From positions 1 to 10,728 of the forward strand of contig JAICIG010000279.1 of the NCBI GenBank assembly GCA_025924495.1: a stretch of DNA of 10,728 bases. The letters are read 5' to 3'. Below are positions 1 through 6,403 of the stretch, piece by piece. Within the stretch, counting starts at the first letter, position 1, and each line of letters begins with the position of its first letter. The DNA comes from Pirellulales bacterium. GTDB lineage: Bacteria; Planctomycetota; Planctomycetia; Pirellulales; JAICIG01. The notes under the pieces are model-generated. The model was not told the DNA's origin and searched no databases. It saw only the letters and a list, made by a program, of their open reading frames with translations. The translations under genes and the position numbers were made by a program.

Positions 1-84
1 ACCGACGGCGACGCAGCGATGAGCTCTGGCGCGCGCCGCGCTGTTCGGAAGAATGGGTCGGGCACGGTCGCATGCCGATTGCCG

Positions 85-999
85 CTACCCGCGCTCGGCG
101 AATGTTTCGACTTCGAACTTGACCAGTTGTTCGATTAATTCGCGGGGCGCCTGCGGCCGCCGCAGCGGCTCTTTGGCCAGCATGCGATGCACCAGCGCCG
201 ACACGCCGAGAGGCAATTGCGGAACGAGCGAACGAATCTCCGGCGGTTCGCACTGTCGGTGCGCCTCAGCGAGCGTCGCCAGATCGGCGCCGAGAAATGG
301 CGGGCGGCCTGTGAGCAATTCGTACAAGACGGCGCCCAGGCTGTAGATGTCGCTGCGGATATCGGGCCGCAACGCCGAGGTGATCATTTCCGGAGCAATG
401 TACTGAATTGTGCCGCAGACGCAACGATCGACGGCCGAGCCGCCCTCCTCCGGGCGTCGTGCAAAACCCAGGTCGAGCAACGTCGCATGGCCGTCGTGCG
501 CAATGAGGATGTTGCCGGGCTTTACGTCCGCATGCATCCAGCCGGCCGCGTGTAAGGCATCGAGGGCTTCGGCCACTTGTCGAACAATCCAGAGCGCTGC
601 CGGCAGAGCAGGCGATCGCCCTTGCGCGAGCATGCCTGTCAGCGCTTCACCCTGCAGCCAGGGCATGACGACGAAGTAAGGCGCTGCGCCGACATGAGCC
701 GAAAGAACCGAGACCAGGTTGGGGTGCGATACCTTGCGGCCGACAATGGCCTCGCGGCGCATGAGCTCGATTGCGGCGGCGTCTTGCTGCCACTGCTCCT
801 TGAGCGTCTTGACCGCATAGCTCGCCGGCCGATCCGCCGGACCATCCGCGGGTCGCGCTTGATAAACGCGACACAACGTCCCCTCTCCAACCAGCCGCGT
901 TAGACGCCACGGACCGAGCTGCTCGATCGTATCCGTCGGTCCTTGGAGCGTCCGCGGCTGCCGCGCGGATGTCAAAGACCTCGCATAGCGTGGCGACAT
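85..999 (-). CDS. Serine/threonine protein kinase, compact, cytoplasmic
   Basis: This 304-residue protein is almost entirely one Hanks-type kinase domain, predicted to phosphorylate Ser/Thr on unknown partners. Visible motifs: glycine-rich loop at about 36-45 (LVGEGTLCRV, third glycine replaced by Cys43), ATP-binding Lys64 in YAVKTLK, helix-C Glu83, catalytic loop HADVKPGN at 156-163 with Asp158, Lys160 and Asn163, metal-binding DLG at 176-178 in place of DFG, APE at 202-204, DIYSLG at 217-222, and a subdomain XI arginine near 280. The usual HRD arginine is Ala157, so this is a non-RD kinase, but all catalytic residues are present and activity is plausible. No membrane segment or sensor domain follows; the protein ends about 20 residues after the kinase fold, unlike the long PASTA, WD40 or TPR tails of many bacterial kinases. 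The ATG at 999 lacks a good Shine-Dalgarno and the frame stays open upstream, so the exact start is uncertain. It lies 228 bp downstream of the sugar permease on the same strand and is probably transcribed separately. Confidence 0.93.
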   Translation of the reverse strand: MSPRYARSLTSARQPRTLQGPTDTIEQLGPWRLTRLVGEGTLCRVYQARPADGPADRPASYAVKTLKEQWQQDAAAIELMRREAIVGRKVSHPNLVSVLSAHVGAAPYFVVMPWLQGEALTGMLAQGRSPALPAALWIVRQVAEALDALHAAGWMHADVKPGNILIAHDGHATLLDLGFARRPEEGGSAVDRCVCGTIQYIAPEMITSALRPDIRSDIYSLGAVLYELLTGRPPFLGADLATLAEAHRQCEPPEIRSLVPQLPLGVSALVHRMLAKEPLRRPQAPRELIEQLVKFEVETFAERG

Positions 1000-1119
1000 G
1001 GTTAAGTAGGCCCACAGACATCCGCAGATAGGGGGGAGGCTACTCGTTGAATCGGCTTTTGCGGGCTTGGAAGTTGAGGGGGAGTGGATGCCAGGCGGAA
1101 GGAGACAGCAGGCCGTACG

Positions 1120-1147
1120 CAGTAGACAGTAGGCGGTAGACAGTAGA
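1120..1147. repeat. Heptamer tandem repeat (CAGTAGA/CAGTAGG)
   Basis: Four consecutive 7-bp units are seen: CAGTAGA, CAGTAGG, CGGTAGA, CAGTAGA, followed by a partial CAG. The variants differ only at single positions. The array lies between the permease stop and the kinase start. I associate short CAGTAGG-like arrays with Pirellulales intergenic regions; that is memory, not a search. No function can be assigned. Confidence 0.8.
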
Positions 1148-1204
1148 CAGGGCGGGATTAAGGAGGACCCAATTTGAGATTTTTGGTTCTTCCCCTGTCT
1201 ACCG
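1134..1204. repeat. Imperfect inverted repeat enclosing a 40-bp core
   Basis: CGGTAGACAG at 1134-1143 is the exact reverse complement of CTGTCTACCG at 1195-1204, and GTAGACAGGG at 1143-1152 is the exact reverse complement of CCCTGTCTAC at 1193-1202. The right arm is therefore one inverted copy of the heptamer-containing left arm, which has one extra 7-bp unit. The enclosed core (about 1153-1192) is more AT-rich and contains AAGGAGG and a TTTTTGG run. Transcripts leaving the permease gene leftwards would read through this structure. It could weakly terminate or protect the 3' end, but there is no U-tract directly after the stem, so I do not call it a terminator. Confidence 0.6.
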
Positions 1205-1227
1205 TTTGTAAGTTCACGGCTTGTCGC

Positions 1228-2163
1228 CTACTTCCTCCGCCGCAGGAACTCGTCGAGCAAAGCGCCAACCAGCAGGGCTGAGCCGATCACCGTGTATTCC
1301 AATTGCGACGAAACGTTCCACATCTTGGTGAAGTTGGGCAAGATCCAAAGTATGGCGGTGCCAATCATAATCCCCAGCACGGTTCCCTCGCCGCCACGCA
1401 AACTGCATCCGCCCAATACGGCGCCGGCAATGGCATAGAGTTCGAAGAAGTTGCCGGTCGAACTGGGTTGGGCCGAGTTTTGTTCCATCAGGAACATCAT
1501 TGAAAAGAAGGCCGCCAGCGTCGAGCAGATGACGTAGGCCAGCACCTTGTAGCGGTCGGCGTTGATGCCGGCAAAGCGCGCGGCCTGCTCGTTGCTTCCG
1601 ATGGCAGTCAGGTAGCGGCCATAAACGCTGCAGTGCAGAAACACAGTGGCGATCGCCGCCAGGATCAGAAAGATCACCAGCGACATGGGCAGACCGAACA
1701 CGTCTTTGCTTTCGTACAGGTAATACTTCAGCCAGCGGGCCTTGTCTTGAATTCCTTGGACCTGATCGCCGGAAAGCCAGCGCGCAATGCCGCGATAAAT
1801 GAATAGCCCACAGAGCGTGACGACAAAGGCTTGCACTTTGAGCCGGGTGACCAGCAAGCCATGGATTAGCCCGATTGCGGCCCCCAACGCCAACACGGCA
1901 GCGACGGCAGCCAGCGGAGGCCATTGCTGTTTGGTCAAGAGCATCGCCATCGCGGTGGCGCATAACCCGACGACCGAGCCGATCGACAGATCAATGCCGC
2001 CGGTAATAATCAAACAACCCGCGCCGAGGCTAATGACGCCATACAGACCGATGCGTTTTCCGAGATTGAAATGGTTGTAGGCCGAGCGGGCGCCCGGATC
2101 GGAAGCGAGCAGCAGCAAATAGAGCAACAATAAGAACAGAGCCAAACCCACCAGCTTCTTCAT
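1228..2163 (-). CDS. Sugar ABC transporter permease, RbsC type
   Basis: This 311-residue integral membrane protein belongs to the BPD_transp_2 (RbsC/XylH/AraH) permease family, which forms the inner-membrane channel of ribose-type sugar importers. Diagnostic motifs are GGIDLSIGS at 55-63, the cytoplasmic ATPase-contact segment around 182-200 (GRYLTAIGSNEQ...RFAGI), and AGAVLGG...GGEG at 246-260. The N-terminus is a hydrophobic helix (4-20); hydrophobic segments recur at about 38-54, 62-77, 84-105, 112-122, 158-176, 206-226, 243-252, 260-276 and 288-304. The length is typical of the family. The ATG at 2163 overlaps the TGA of the upstream ATPase gene by 4 bp and has GGAG seven bases upstream within that gene, so translation is probably coupled. 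It is the last gene of the operon. Class is certain; substrate (ribose, xylose, other monosaccharide or polyol) cannot be read from the sequence. Confidence 0.95.
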   Translation of the reverse strand: MKKLVGLALFLLLLYLLLLASDPGARSAYNHFNLGKRIGLYGVISLGAGCLIITGGIDLSIGSVVGLCATAMAMLLTKQQWPPLAAVAAVLALGAAIGLIHGLLVTRLKVQAFVVTLCGLFIYRGIARWLSGDQVQGIQDKARWLKYYLYESKDVFGLPMSLVIFLILAAIATVFLHCSVYGRYLTAIGSNEQAARFAGINADRYKVLAYVICSTLAAFFSMMFLMEQNSAQPSSTGNFFELYAIAGAVLGGCSLRGGEGTVLGIMIGTAILWILPNFTKMWNVSSQLEYTVIGSALLVGALLDEFLRRRK

Positions 2164-3695
2164 GCTCGCGCTCCGCCTCCGGTAGCCAATCTCATCACAG
2201 ACTGTTCGCTCAGCGCTTCTCGTTCCAGCCCGCCTGCCAGCTCGCCTTGGTGCATGACAAGCACGCGATCGCTCACGCCAAGAATCTCTTCCAGGTCGCT
2301 GGAGATCATCAGAATGCCGACGCCTTGTCGGGCAAGTTCGCGCATCAAACCATAGATTTCGGCCTTGGCGCCAACATCGATGCCGCGCGTCGGTTCGTCG
2401 AGAATCAGCACGCGAGGCGAACGTGCCAGCCAGCGGGCGATGACGATCTTTTGCTGGTTGCCGCCGCTGAGCAAGCCGGCGAGTTTCTCGACCGTCGAAG
2501 TGCGGATATTGAGCCGCTCGCGCATTCGTTCCGCCAGTTCGCGCTCGCGCCGCCGCGCGACCAATCGCAAGTTGCTGAGGCGATCGAGCGAAGCGAGGCT
2601 GATGTTCTGGCGAATGCTTTGCTCTAAGATCAGGCCTTGATGCCGGCGGTCTTCGGGGACAAGAAAAATTCCGGCCTTGATGGCGTCGCGCGGCGAACGC
2701 AATCGAATCACTCGGCCATCGACTAGCAGCTGACCTGCCCGCAGCGGGCGTACTCCGAAAATCGCCTCAGCCAACTCGGTGCGGCCTGCGCCCATCAAAC
2801 CGGCCATGCCCACGATCTCCCCGCTGCGAACGGCAAAATCGATCGGATTTAGTTCCGCTCCACTCACGCGAGCGCCGCGGACTTCGAGTGCGGGAGGAGC
2901 GCTCTCGTCCGCCGCGTGTTGCTCTTGAGCAGCCGGGCGATGGAAAAACTGCTTCAGTTCGCGGCCGACCATCAGCCGGACAATCGCTTCGTGCGAGATT
3001 TCCGCTCGCGACAACTCGCCCGCGTTCTTGCCGTCGCGCAGCACCGTCACGCGGTCGGCGATCTCCTGCACTTCGGCGAGCCGGTGGGAGATATAGACAA
3101 TGCTGACGCCGTCGCGCTTCAAGTCGCGGATCACAGCGAACAGACGCTCGGTCTCGCGCTGCGTCAGGCTCGACGTTGGTTCGTCCATGATCAACACGCG
3201 GCTGGAAAGCGACAGCGAGCGGCCAATTTCGACAAGCTGTTGTTGGCCGATCGACAAATGCGAGACGAGCGCGCGCGGGGAGCAGTCGAGCCCGATCCGC
3301 TGCGTGATTGCTTGTGCATCGCGATAGATTCGCCGGTCAATCAGCTTCAATGGCCCGCCCCAGCGCGGCTCGCGGCCGAGGAACAGGTTGCCGGCGACGT
3401 CGAGCGTCTGCGCGAGATTCAATTCCTGGTGGATCAGCGTGATGCCCAACTGCTGGGCCCGATCAACGCTGCCGATCTCGACGCGCCGGCCGTCGATGCG
3501 GATTTCGCCGGCATCGGTCTCATAGACGCCCCCCAGGATTTTCATCAGCGTCGATTTGCCGGCGCCATTTTCTCCAACAATGCACAGCGCCTCGCCCCGC
3601 TCCAGCCGCATCGAGACGTCGTCGAGCGCGCGCACGCCCGGAAACGACTTCAAGATGCCGCTGGCCTCGACCAGCGCGGGAGCGTCGACCATCAT
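2160..3695 (-). CDS. Sugar ABC transporter ATP-binding protein, RbsA/MglA type (two ATPase domains)
   Basis: This 511-residue cytoplasmic ATPase has two fused nucleotide-binding domains and would power the permease encoded downstream. Domain 1: Walker A GENGAGKST at 41-49, Q-loop HQELNLAQ near 89-96, signature LSIGQQQLVEI at 147-157, Walker B LIMDEPTSSL at 168-177 and switch His204. Domain 2: Walker-A-like GLMGAGRTE at 299-307 with Arg in place of Lys, signature LSGGNQQK at 409-416, Walker B LILDEPTRGID at 430-440, and ISSD at 464-467 where a switch histidine would be expected. The degenerate second site is normal for the RbsA/MglA/XylG group, not a defect. The length of about 500 residues matches the family. 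Two ATG codons stand in tandem at 3695 and 3692, preceded by a weak AGGCGG. The gene begins 48 bp after the binding-protein gene and ends overlapping the permease gene. Confidence 0.96.
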   Translation of the reverse strand: MMVDAPALVEASGILKSFPGVRALDDVSMRLERGEALCIVGENGAGKSTLMKILGGVYETDAGEIRIDGRRVEIGSVDRAQQLGITLIHQELNLAQTLDVAGNLFLGREPRWGGPLKLIDRRIYRDAQAITQRIGLDCSPRALVSHLSIGQQQLVEIGRSLSLSSRVLIMDEPTSSLTQRETERLFAVIRDLKRDGVSIVYISHRLAEVQEIADRVTVLRDGKNAGELSRAEISHEAIVRLMVGRELKQFFHRPAAQEQHAADESAPPALEVRGARVSGAELNPIDFAVRSGEIVGMAGLMGAGRTELAEAIFGVRPLRAGQLLVDGRVIRLRSPRDAIKAGIFLVPEDRRHQGLILEQSIRQNISLASLDRLSNLRLVARRRERELAERMRERLNIRTSTVEKLAGLLSGGNQQKIVIARWLARSPRVLILDEPTRGIDVGAKAEIYGLMRELARQGVGILMISSDLEEILGVSDRVLVMHQGELAGGLEREALSEQSVMRLATGGGARA

Positions 3696-3743
3696 CCGTA
3701 CCGCCTGAGTATTGCAAGAACGCGCGTTCTGAGCGGCGCTGAG

Positions 3744-4811
3744 TTACTCTTGCTGTCCTTTTAATTTTCGCAACTCGTCGCGGAAATCCTTCACGTTCTC
3801 GCCGGTAATGACGCGGTGGTCGATGAACATGACGCCCCCTTCGGGAATCAACGACTTGTCTCCGCGGGCAATAGCCGCAAGCAGCTTGACCGCCTGGTAA
3901 CCGAACTCGAACGGCTGTTGAACGACCGTGCCGATGATGTTTCCATCGACTATTCCTTGCAGGGTGGCCTCGTCCTCGTCAAACCCGACGATCTTCACCT
4001 TACCCTGCAGGTTGGCGCCTTCGACGGCGGCCAGCATGGCCGGCGGGTTGTAGGCCCACAAGCCGACCAGGCAGAGTGTTTCCGGATCCTTGCCATGCTT
4101 AACGAGCGTGTCTTCTACGTTAGCCTTACACTGTTCCTGTTTGGCGTCGTCCGTCATGGTGTCAATCAATGTGTACTTGCCGAGTTCCGGGCCTTCGGCG
4201 TCTTCCTTGCCCGCCAACTCGTCAAGCACGCCTTGGCGCCGCTCCATCGCGTTCTGCACGTCAAGCTTGCCGACATAGATCACGACGCGGCCGCCGTTGG
4301 GCAAAGCGTCTTTGACCAGCTTGCCGGCGGCCTTGCCCGCCTCGTAGTTGTTCGTACCGATGTAGCACAATCGCTTGCTGCCCGGCGGCAGATCGCTGTC
4401 TTGCGTGATCAGTGGGACCTTTTCGGCGACTTCGTTCAGGAAAGGCGCCTGGTTTTCCGCATCGTTGGGACTGATGGCGATGCCCTTAACGCCTTTGCTT
4501 AGAAGGTCTTCAATAATCTGCCGCTGCTCGGCCGGCGTGCCCTGGGCGGGCATGTGAAATTCGCAATTCGCGTTGAATTCCTGGGCGGCCTTTTCCGTGC
4601 CCCGACGGGCGATCGTCCAGAACTCGAACGGGTTATTGCTGATGAAGGCCACATTGACCCCATCGCCCGACCGCTTGTCGCCTGCCTCGCTATCCGTTGC
4701 CTCCGGTCCGTTTTTTCCGCCAGATTTTGGGCTGCTTCCACTCGAACAGCCGATCGAACAGGCAAGCAGTATCGCGAGGGGGCCCAGCGCCCGGTAATTC
4801 TGACGTCGCAT
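3744..4811 (-). CDS. Sugar ABC transporter substrate-binding lipoprotein, RbsB-like
   Basis: This 355-residue protein is the capture component of the importer and first gene of the operon. It starts with a lipoprotein signal: basic MRRQNYR, hydrophobic ALGPLAILLA, then lipobox SIGC with acylated Cys22. A Ser/Gly/Glu-rich linker to about residue 50 follows, then a type 1 periplasmic-binding (Peripla_BP_4) fold at 52-320. Family landmarks are VAFISNNPFEFW at 54-65, ISPNDAENQ at 113-121, LITQDSDLP at 134-142, IGTNNYEAGKAAG at 151-163, VGFDEDEATLQGI at 275-287 and GTVVQQPFEFGYQAV at 294-308. I chose the ATG at 4811 over the in-frame TTG at 4820 because AAGGAG lies 10 bases before the ATG but only 1 base before the TTG. 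The substrate is probably a monosaccharide or polyol by family, but unidentified. The lipidation implies anchoring to a membrane rather than free diffusion. Confidence 0.94.
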   Translation of the reverse strand: MRRQNYRALGPLAILLACSIGCSSGSSPKSGGKNGPEATDSEAGDKRSGDGVNVAFISNNPFEFWTIARRGTEKAAQEFNANCEFHMPAQGTPAEQRQIIEDLLSKGVKGIAISPNDAENQAPFLNEVAEKVPLITQDSDLPPGSKRLCYIGTNNYEAGKAAGKLVKDALPNGGRVVIYVGKLDVQNAMERRQGVLDELAGKEDAEGPELGKYTLIDTMTDDAKQEQCKANVEDTLVKHGKDPETLCLVGLWAYNPPAMLAAVEGANLQGKVKIVGFDEDEATLQGIVDGNIIGTVVQQPFEFGYQAVKLLAAIARGDKSLIPEGGVMFIDHRVITGENVKDFRDELRKLKGQQE

Positions 4812-4821
4812 GGCGAGCAAT

Positions 4822-4827
4822 CTCCTT
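4822..4827 (-). promoter_or_regulatory. Ribosome binding site that fixes the binding-protein start
   Basis: The minus strand reads AAGGAG here, 10 bases before the ATG at 4811 and only 1 base before an in-frame TTG at 4820. The spacing fits only the ATG. Confidence 0.7.
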
Positions 4828-4834
4828 CAGCAAT

Positions 4835-4864
4835 GCGTTGCGCCGCGAACGCGGCGCGAAACGC
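4835..4864 (-). promoter_or_regulatory. GC-rich leader hairpin upstream of the sugar-importer operon
   Basis: GCGTT (4835-4839) and GCGCCGCG (4840-4847) pair with CGCGGCGC (4850-4857) and AACGC (4860-4864), leaving only a 2-base bulge and a tight AA/GAAC loop. This is up to 13 perfect base pairs. In mRNA of the importer operon the hairpin would end 7 bases before the Shine-Dalgarno. No T-run follows on either strand, so it does not look like an intrinsic terminator. It may be a 5' mRNA stabiliser, a translation-control element or, as DNA, a repressor operator. The sequence does not decide between these. Confidence 0.45.
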
Positions 4865-5098
4865 TGATGATAACTCAGTCGCGGGCCAACCGCCATTGCT
4901 CAACGAGCGTGCGCTTTGACAAATCAGGAGACTCAGCGGAATGCCGGGCGGGTAGAGCTTTTTTGCCAAGCCAGACCGACATTGCCCGCCGAAAGAGGCC
5001 TCATTCTGCTACATTGGCAATAGGTCTTAATTTAGCCGCGCTAAGGCTTATTTTGGCCGCTGTGCTTCCACCACCGATCTCCCCGCTGCCACGAGTTG
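4865..5098. other. Divergent intergenic region between importer operon and pseudouridine synthase
   Basis: This spacer must hold the promoters for both flanking transcripts unless the minus-strand one starts within the hairpin. I find no convincing -35/-10 pair on either strand. TTGACA occurs at 4916-4921 on the plus strand but has only a GC-rich, poor -10 at the right distance. The most AT-rich part is about 5010-5050 and contains a short palindrome with TTAGC and GCTAA arms around CGC (5032-5044). It may be an operator but is weak evidence. No small gene is evident. Confidence 0.5.
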
Positions 5099-6091
5099 AT
5101 GTCGCGCGTCGAGCCTAAAATCTACCATGTCATTCCGGACGAAGCGGATCGCACGCTCGCCTCGTTGCTGCGGCAACGATTGGCGGACAAACCGTGGTCG
5201 GAGGTGCGGCGGCTGATCCGCTCGCGGCATGTCCTGATCAACGGCAACCTGTGTATGGATGCCGGCCGCCGCCTGAAGTCGGGCGAGGTGGTCAAATTGC
5301 TCGAGTTTCCGACCGCGCCGCCCGCTCGGGAGGATGACATCCGCATCCGCTATCTCGATCAGCACCTGGTGATTGTCGAGAAGCCGGCGGGCATCACTTC
5401 GGTGCGGCACGCAGAAGAGCGGAGCTGGTCGCCGCGCCGCCGACAGATTCAACCGACGCTCGAAGATTTGCTGCCGCGCGTGATTGCCAAGAAGAGCAGC
5501 CGCGGCCAGCGCGGCCGCCGCGGCGCTCCGCCGGGCAAGTTGCCCCCAGTGCGGCCTGTCCACCGACTCGACCGCGAAACGAGCGGACTGATGGCCTTTG
5601 CCCGCACGCCGCAAGCCGAGCGTCAGTTGGTGCAGCAATTTCGCCGCCATACGACCGACCGTCGCTATCTGGCCGTCGTCCGCGGCGACCTTCCTGCTCA
5701 AACCATCGAGTCGCAGTTGATTCGAGATCGAGGCGACGGCCGTCGCGGCAGCACCGACCAGCCGAATCTTGGCAAACGTGCGGTCACGCACATCAAGCCG
5801 ATCGAGCGCTTGGGCGAGTACACGCTGATTGAATGCCGCTTGGAAACCGGTCGCACCCACCAGATTCGAATTCATCTGGCGGAGTTGGGGCGCCCGTTGT
5901 GTGGGGAAACGGTTTACAACAAGCCGTTGTTTGGATCCGTCCCGCCCGACCGCAGCGGCGCTCCCCGCTTGGCGCTGCATTCCGCTGAGCTCACCTTGGA
6001 GCACCCCATCACCGGGGAAGAGCTGTCATTTCGGATGGCCTTGCCGGCAGACTTGGCGGCGTTTATTGATCGACTACGCGGAAAAACCTGA
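5099..6091 (+). CDS. RluA-family RNA pseudouridine synthase with S4 domain
   Basis: This 330-residue enzyme is predicted to isomerise uridine to pseudouridine in rRNA (possibly tRNA). Residue numbers count from the ATG at 5099; a TTG lies one codon upstream. An S4 RNA-binding domain occupies about 15-70 (SEVRRLIRSRHVLINGN region). The catalytic PseudoU_synth_2 domain follows: VEKPAGI at 93-99, motif II HRLDRETSG at 155-163 with catalytic Asp158, RRYLAVVRG near 188-196, and GRTHQIRIHL at 251-260. About 60 residues separate KPAG and HRLD, somewhat more than the roughly 45 I recall in RluD, because of a basic insert (about 112-148, rich in Arg, Lys, Pro and Gly) that could contact RNA. The S4 plus HRLDR architecture fits RluC/RluD-like enzymes, but the target site cannot be assigned. 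No strong Shine-Dalgarno precedes the start. The gene is divergent from the sugar importer and convergent with the AsmA-like gene. Confidence 0.94.
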   Translation: MSRVEPKIYHVIPDEADRTLASLLRQRLADKPWSEVRRLIRSRHVLINGNLCMDAGRRLKSGEVVKLLEFPTAPPAREDDIRIRYLDQHLVIVEKPAGITSVRHAEERSWSPRRRQIQPTLEDLLPRVIAKKSSRGQRGRRGAPPGKLPPVRPVHRLDRETSGLMAFARTPQAERQLVQQFRRHTTDRRYLAVVRGDLPAQTIESQLIRDRGDGRRGSTDQPNLGKRAVTHIKPIERLGEYTLIECRLETGRTHQIRIHLAELGRPLCGETVYNKPLFGSVPPDRSGAPRLALHSAELTLEHPITGEELSFRMALPADLAAFIDRLRGKT

Positions 6092-6195
6092 TCGACACTA
6101 CGCCTATTGGGTGGTAATTCTCAAGCGTCAAGTCTCCGATTTGGTTTTGCCAGCTCGTGTAGAAAAAAACTACTGAGAAATTATCCGTAAAACAG

Positions 6196-6223
6196 TTGAC
6201 ATCGACGCGGCGGAGGAGATAAT
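6196..6223 (+). promoter_or_regulatory. Near-consensus sigma70-type promoter in front of two hairpins
   Basis: A perfect -35 TTGACA (6196-6201) is followed after 16 bp by GATAAT (6218-6223), five of six matches to the consensus -10. Transcription would begin around G6229, six bases downstream, which is also the first base of the hairpin at 6229-6250. No reading frame worth calling follows before the T-run at 6288-6292. The region is AT-rich compared with the rest of the window, which raises the chance of a fortuitous match. Confidence 0.45.
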
Positions 6224-6250
6224 AAAAAGTGTCAGGGGCAACCCTGGCAC
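6224..6250 (-). terminator. Intrinsic terminator for the AsmA-like gene
   Basis: On the minus strand the 9-bp stem with arms GTGCCAGGG and CCCTGACAC (one G-U pair as RNA, 4-base loop TTGC) is followed directly by TTTTTATT. This is a classic rho-independent terminator. It lies about 150 bases after the stop of the AsmA-like gene at 6404. Confidence 0.6.
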
Positions 6251-6292
6251 ACGGCCCTTCCAGGTACCTGCCCCGCCTGCGAAGGGCTTTTT
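6229..6292 (+). ncRNA. Candidate small RNA of about 64 nt (two hairpins plus T-run)
   Basis: If the promoter at 6196-6223 is active, the transcript would start at the base of hairpin 1 (arms GTGTCAGGG and CCCTGGCAC, GNRA-type loop GCAA) and stop at hairpin 2 with its T5 tail. Competing helices also exist: GGGGCA (6235-6240) can pair with TGCCCC (6269-6274), and CCTGG (6243-6247) with CCAGG (6260-6264), so the RNA could switch folds. The loop of hairpin 2 contains the self-complementary CAGGTACCTG (6261-6270), which could allow dimerisation. It matches no RNA family I recognise. The simpler explanation is a bidirectional terminator between two convergent genes, hence the low confidence. Confidence 0.3.
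6254..6292 (+). terminator. Intrinsic terminator, plus strand
   Basis: GCCCTTC (6254-6260) pairs with GAAGGGC (6281-6287), and the stem can continue as CAGG (6261-6264) with CCTG (6276-6279) past a single bulged C. T5 (6288-6292) then ATT follow immediately. It would end read-through from the pseudouridine synthase gene about 160 bases upstream, or the candidate small RNA. Confidence 0.65.
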
Positions 6293-6403
6293 ATTGCGCC
6301 GTTTTAAAAGCTCAATGCTGGCATCGTCTCTCGCGCGTCAGCCAGGGCGCCTTTCAACGAACAACCGCAAGACGGCAAGGCGACTTAGCCGAGCGGAGTA
6401 GCT
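6293..6403. other. Intergenic remainder, nothing recognised
   Basis: No gene, strong promoter or repeat is visible between the T-run and the stop of the AsmA-like gene. A TTTTAAAA octamer is the only AT-rich spot. Confidence 0.4.

Noticed and set aside
1..84. A partial gene at the left edge
   Set aside because: The 84 bases after the kinase stop show no motif, start or stop pattern that supports a gene.
1214..1963. 249-residue minus-strand open frame inside the permease gene
   Set aside because: It overlaps the permease in another frame, has no recognisable domain and is explained by GC-rich codon usage.
2916..3764. 282-residue plus-strand open frame opposite the ATPase gene
   Set aside because: It is antisense to a gene with full ABC motifs and has no family features.
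4812..4820. TTG at 4820 as an upstream start of the binding protein
   Set aside because: The Shine-Dalgarno is only 1 base from it, whereas spacing to the ATG at 4811 is normal.
4916..4944. TTGACA at 4916 as a promoter for the pseudouridine synthase
   Set aside because: At 16-18 bp downstream there is only a GC-rich, poor -10, and the spacing to the gene is long.
4499..4969. 156-residue minus-strand open frame across the importer promoter and binding-protein start
   Set aside because: It overlaps the start of the lipoprotein gene in another frame and lacks any motif.
5032..5044. Palindrome with TTAGC and GCTAA arms as a LacI-type operator
   Set aside because: Five-base arms with an odd centre are expected by chance in an AT-rich patch, and no LacI-type gene is nearby.
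5048..6004. 318-residue minus-strand open frame opposite the pseudouridine synthase
   Set aside because: It mirrors the codons of a clear RluA-family gene and shows only low-complexity Ala/Arg/Gln-rich sequence.
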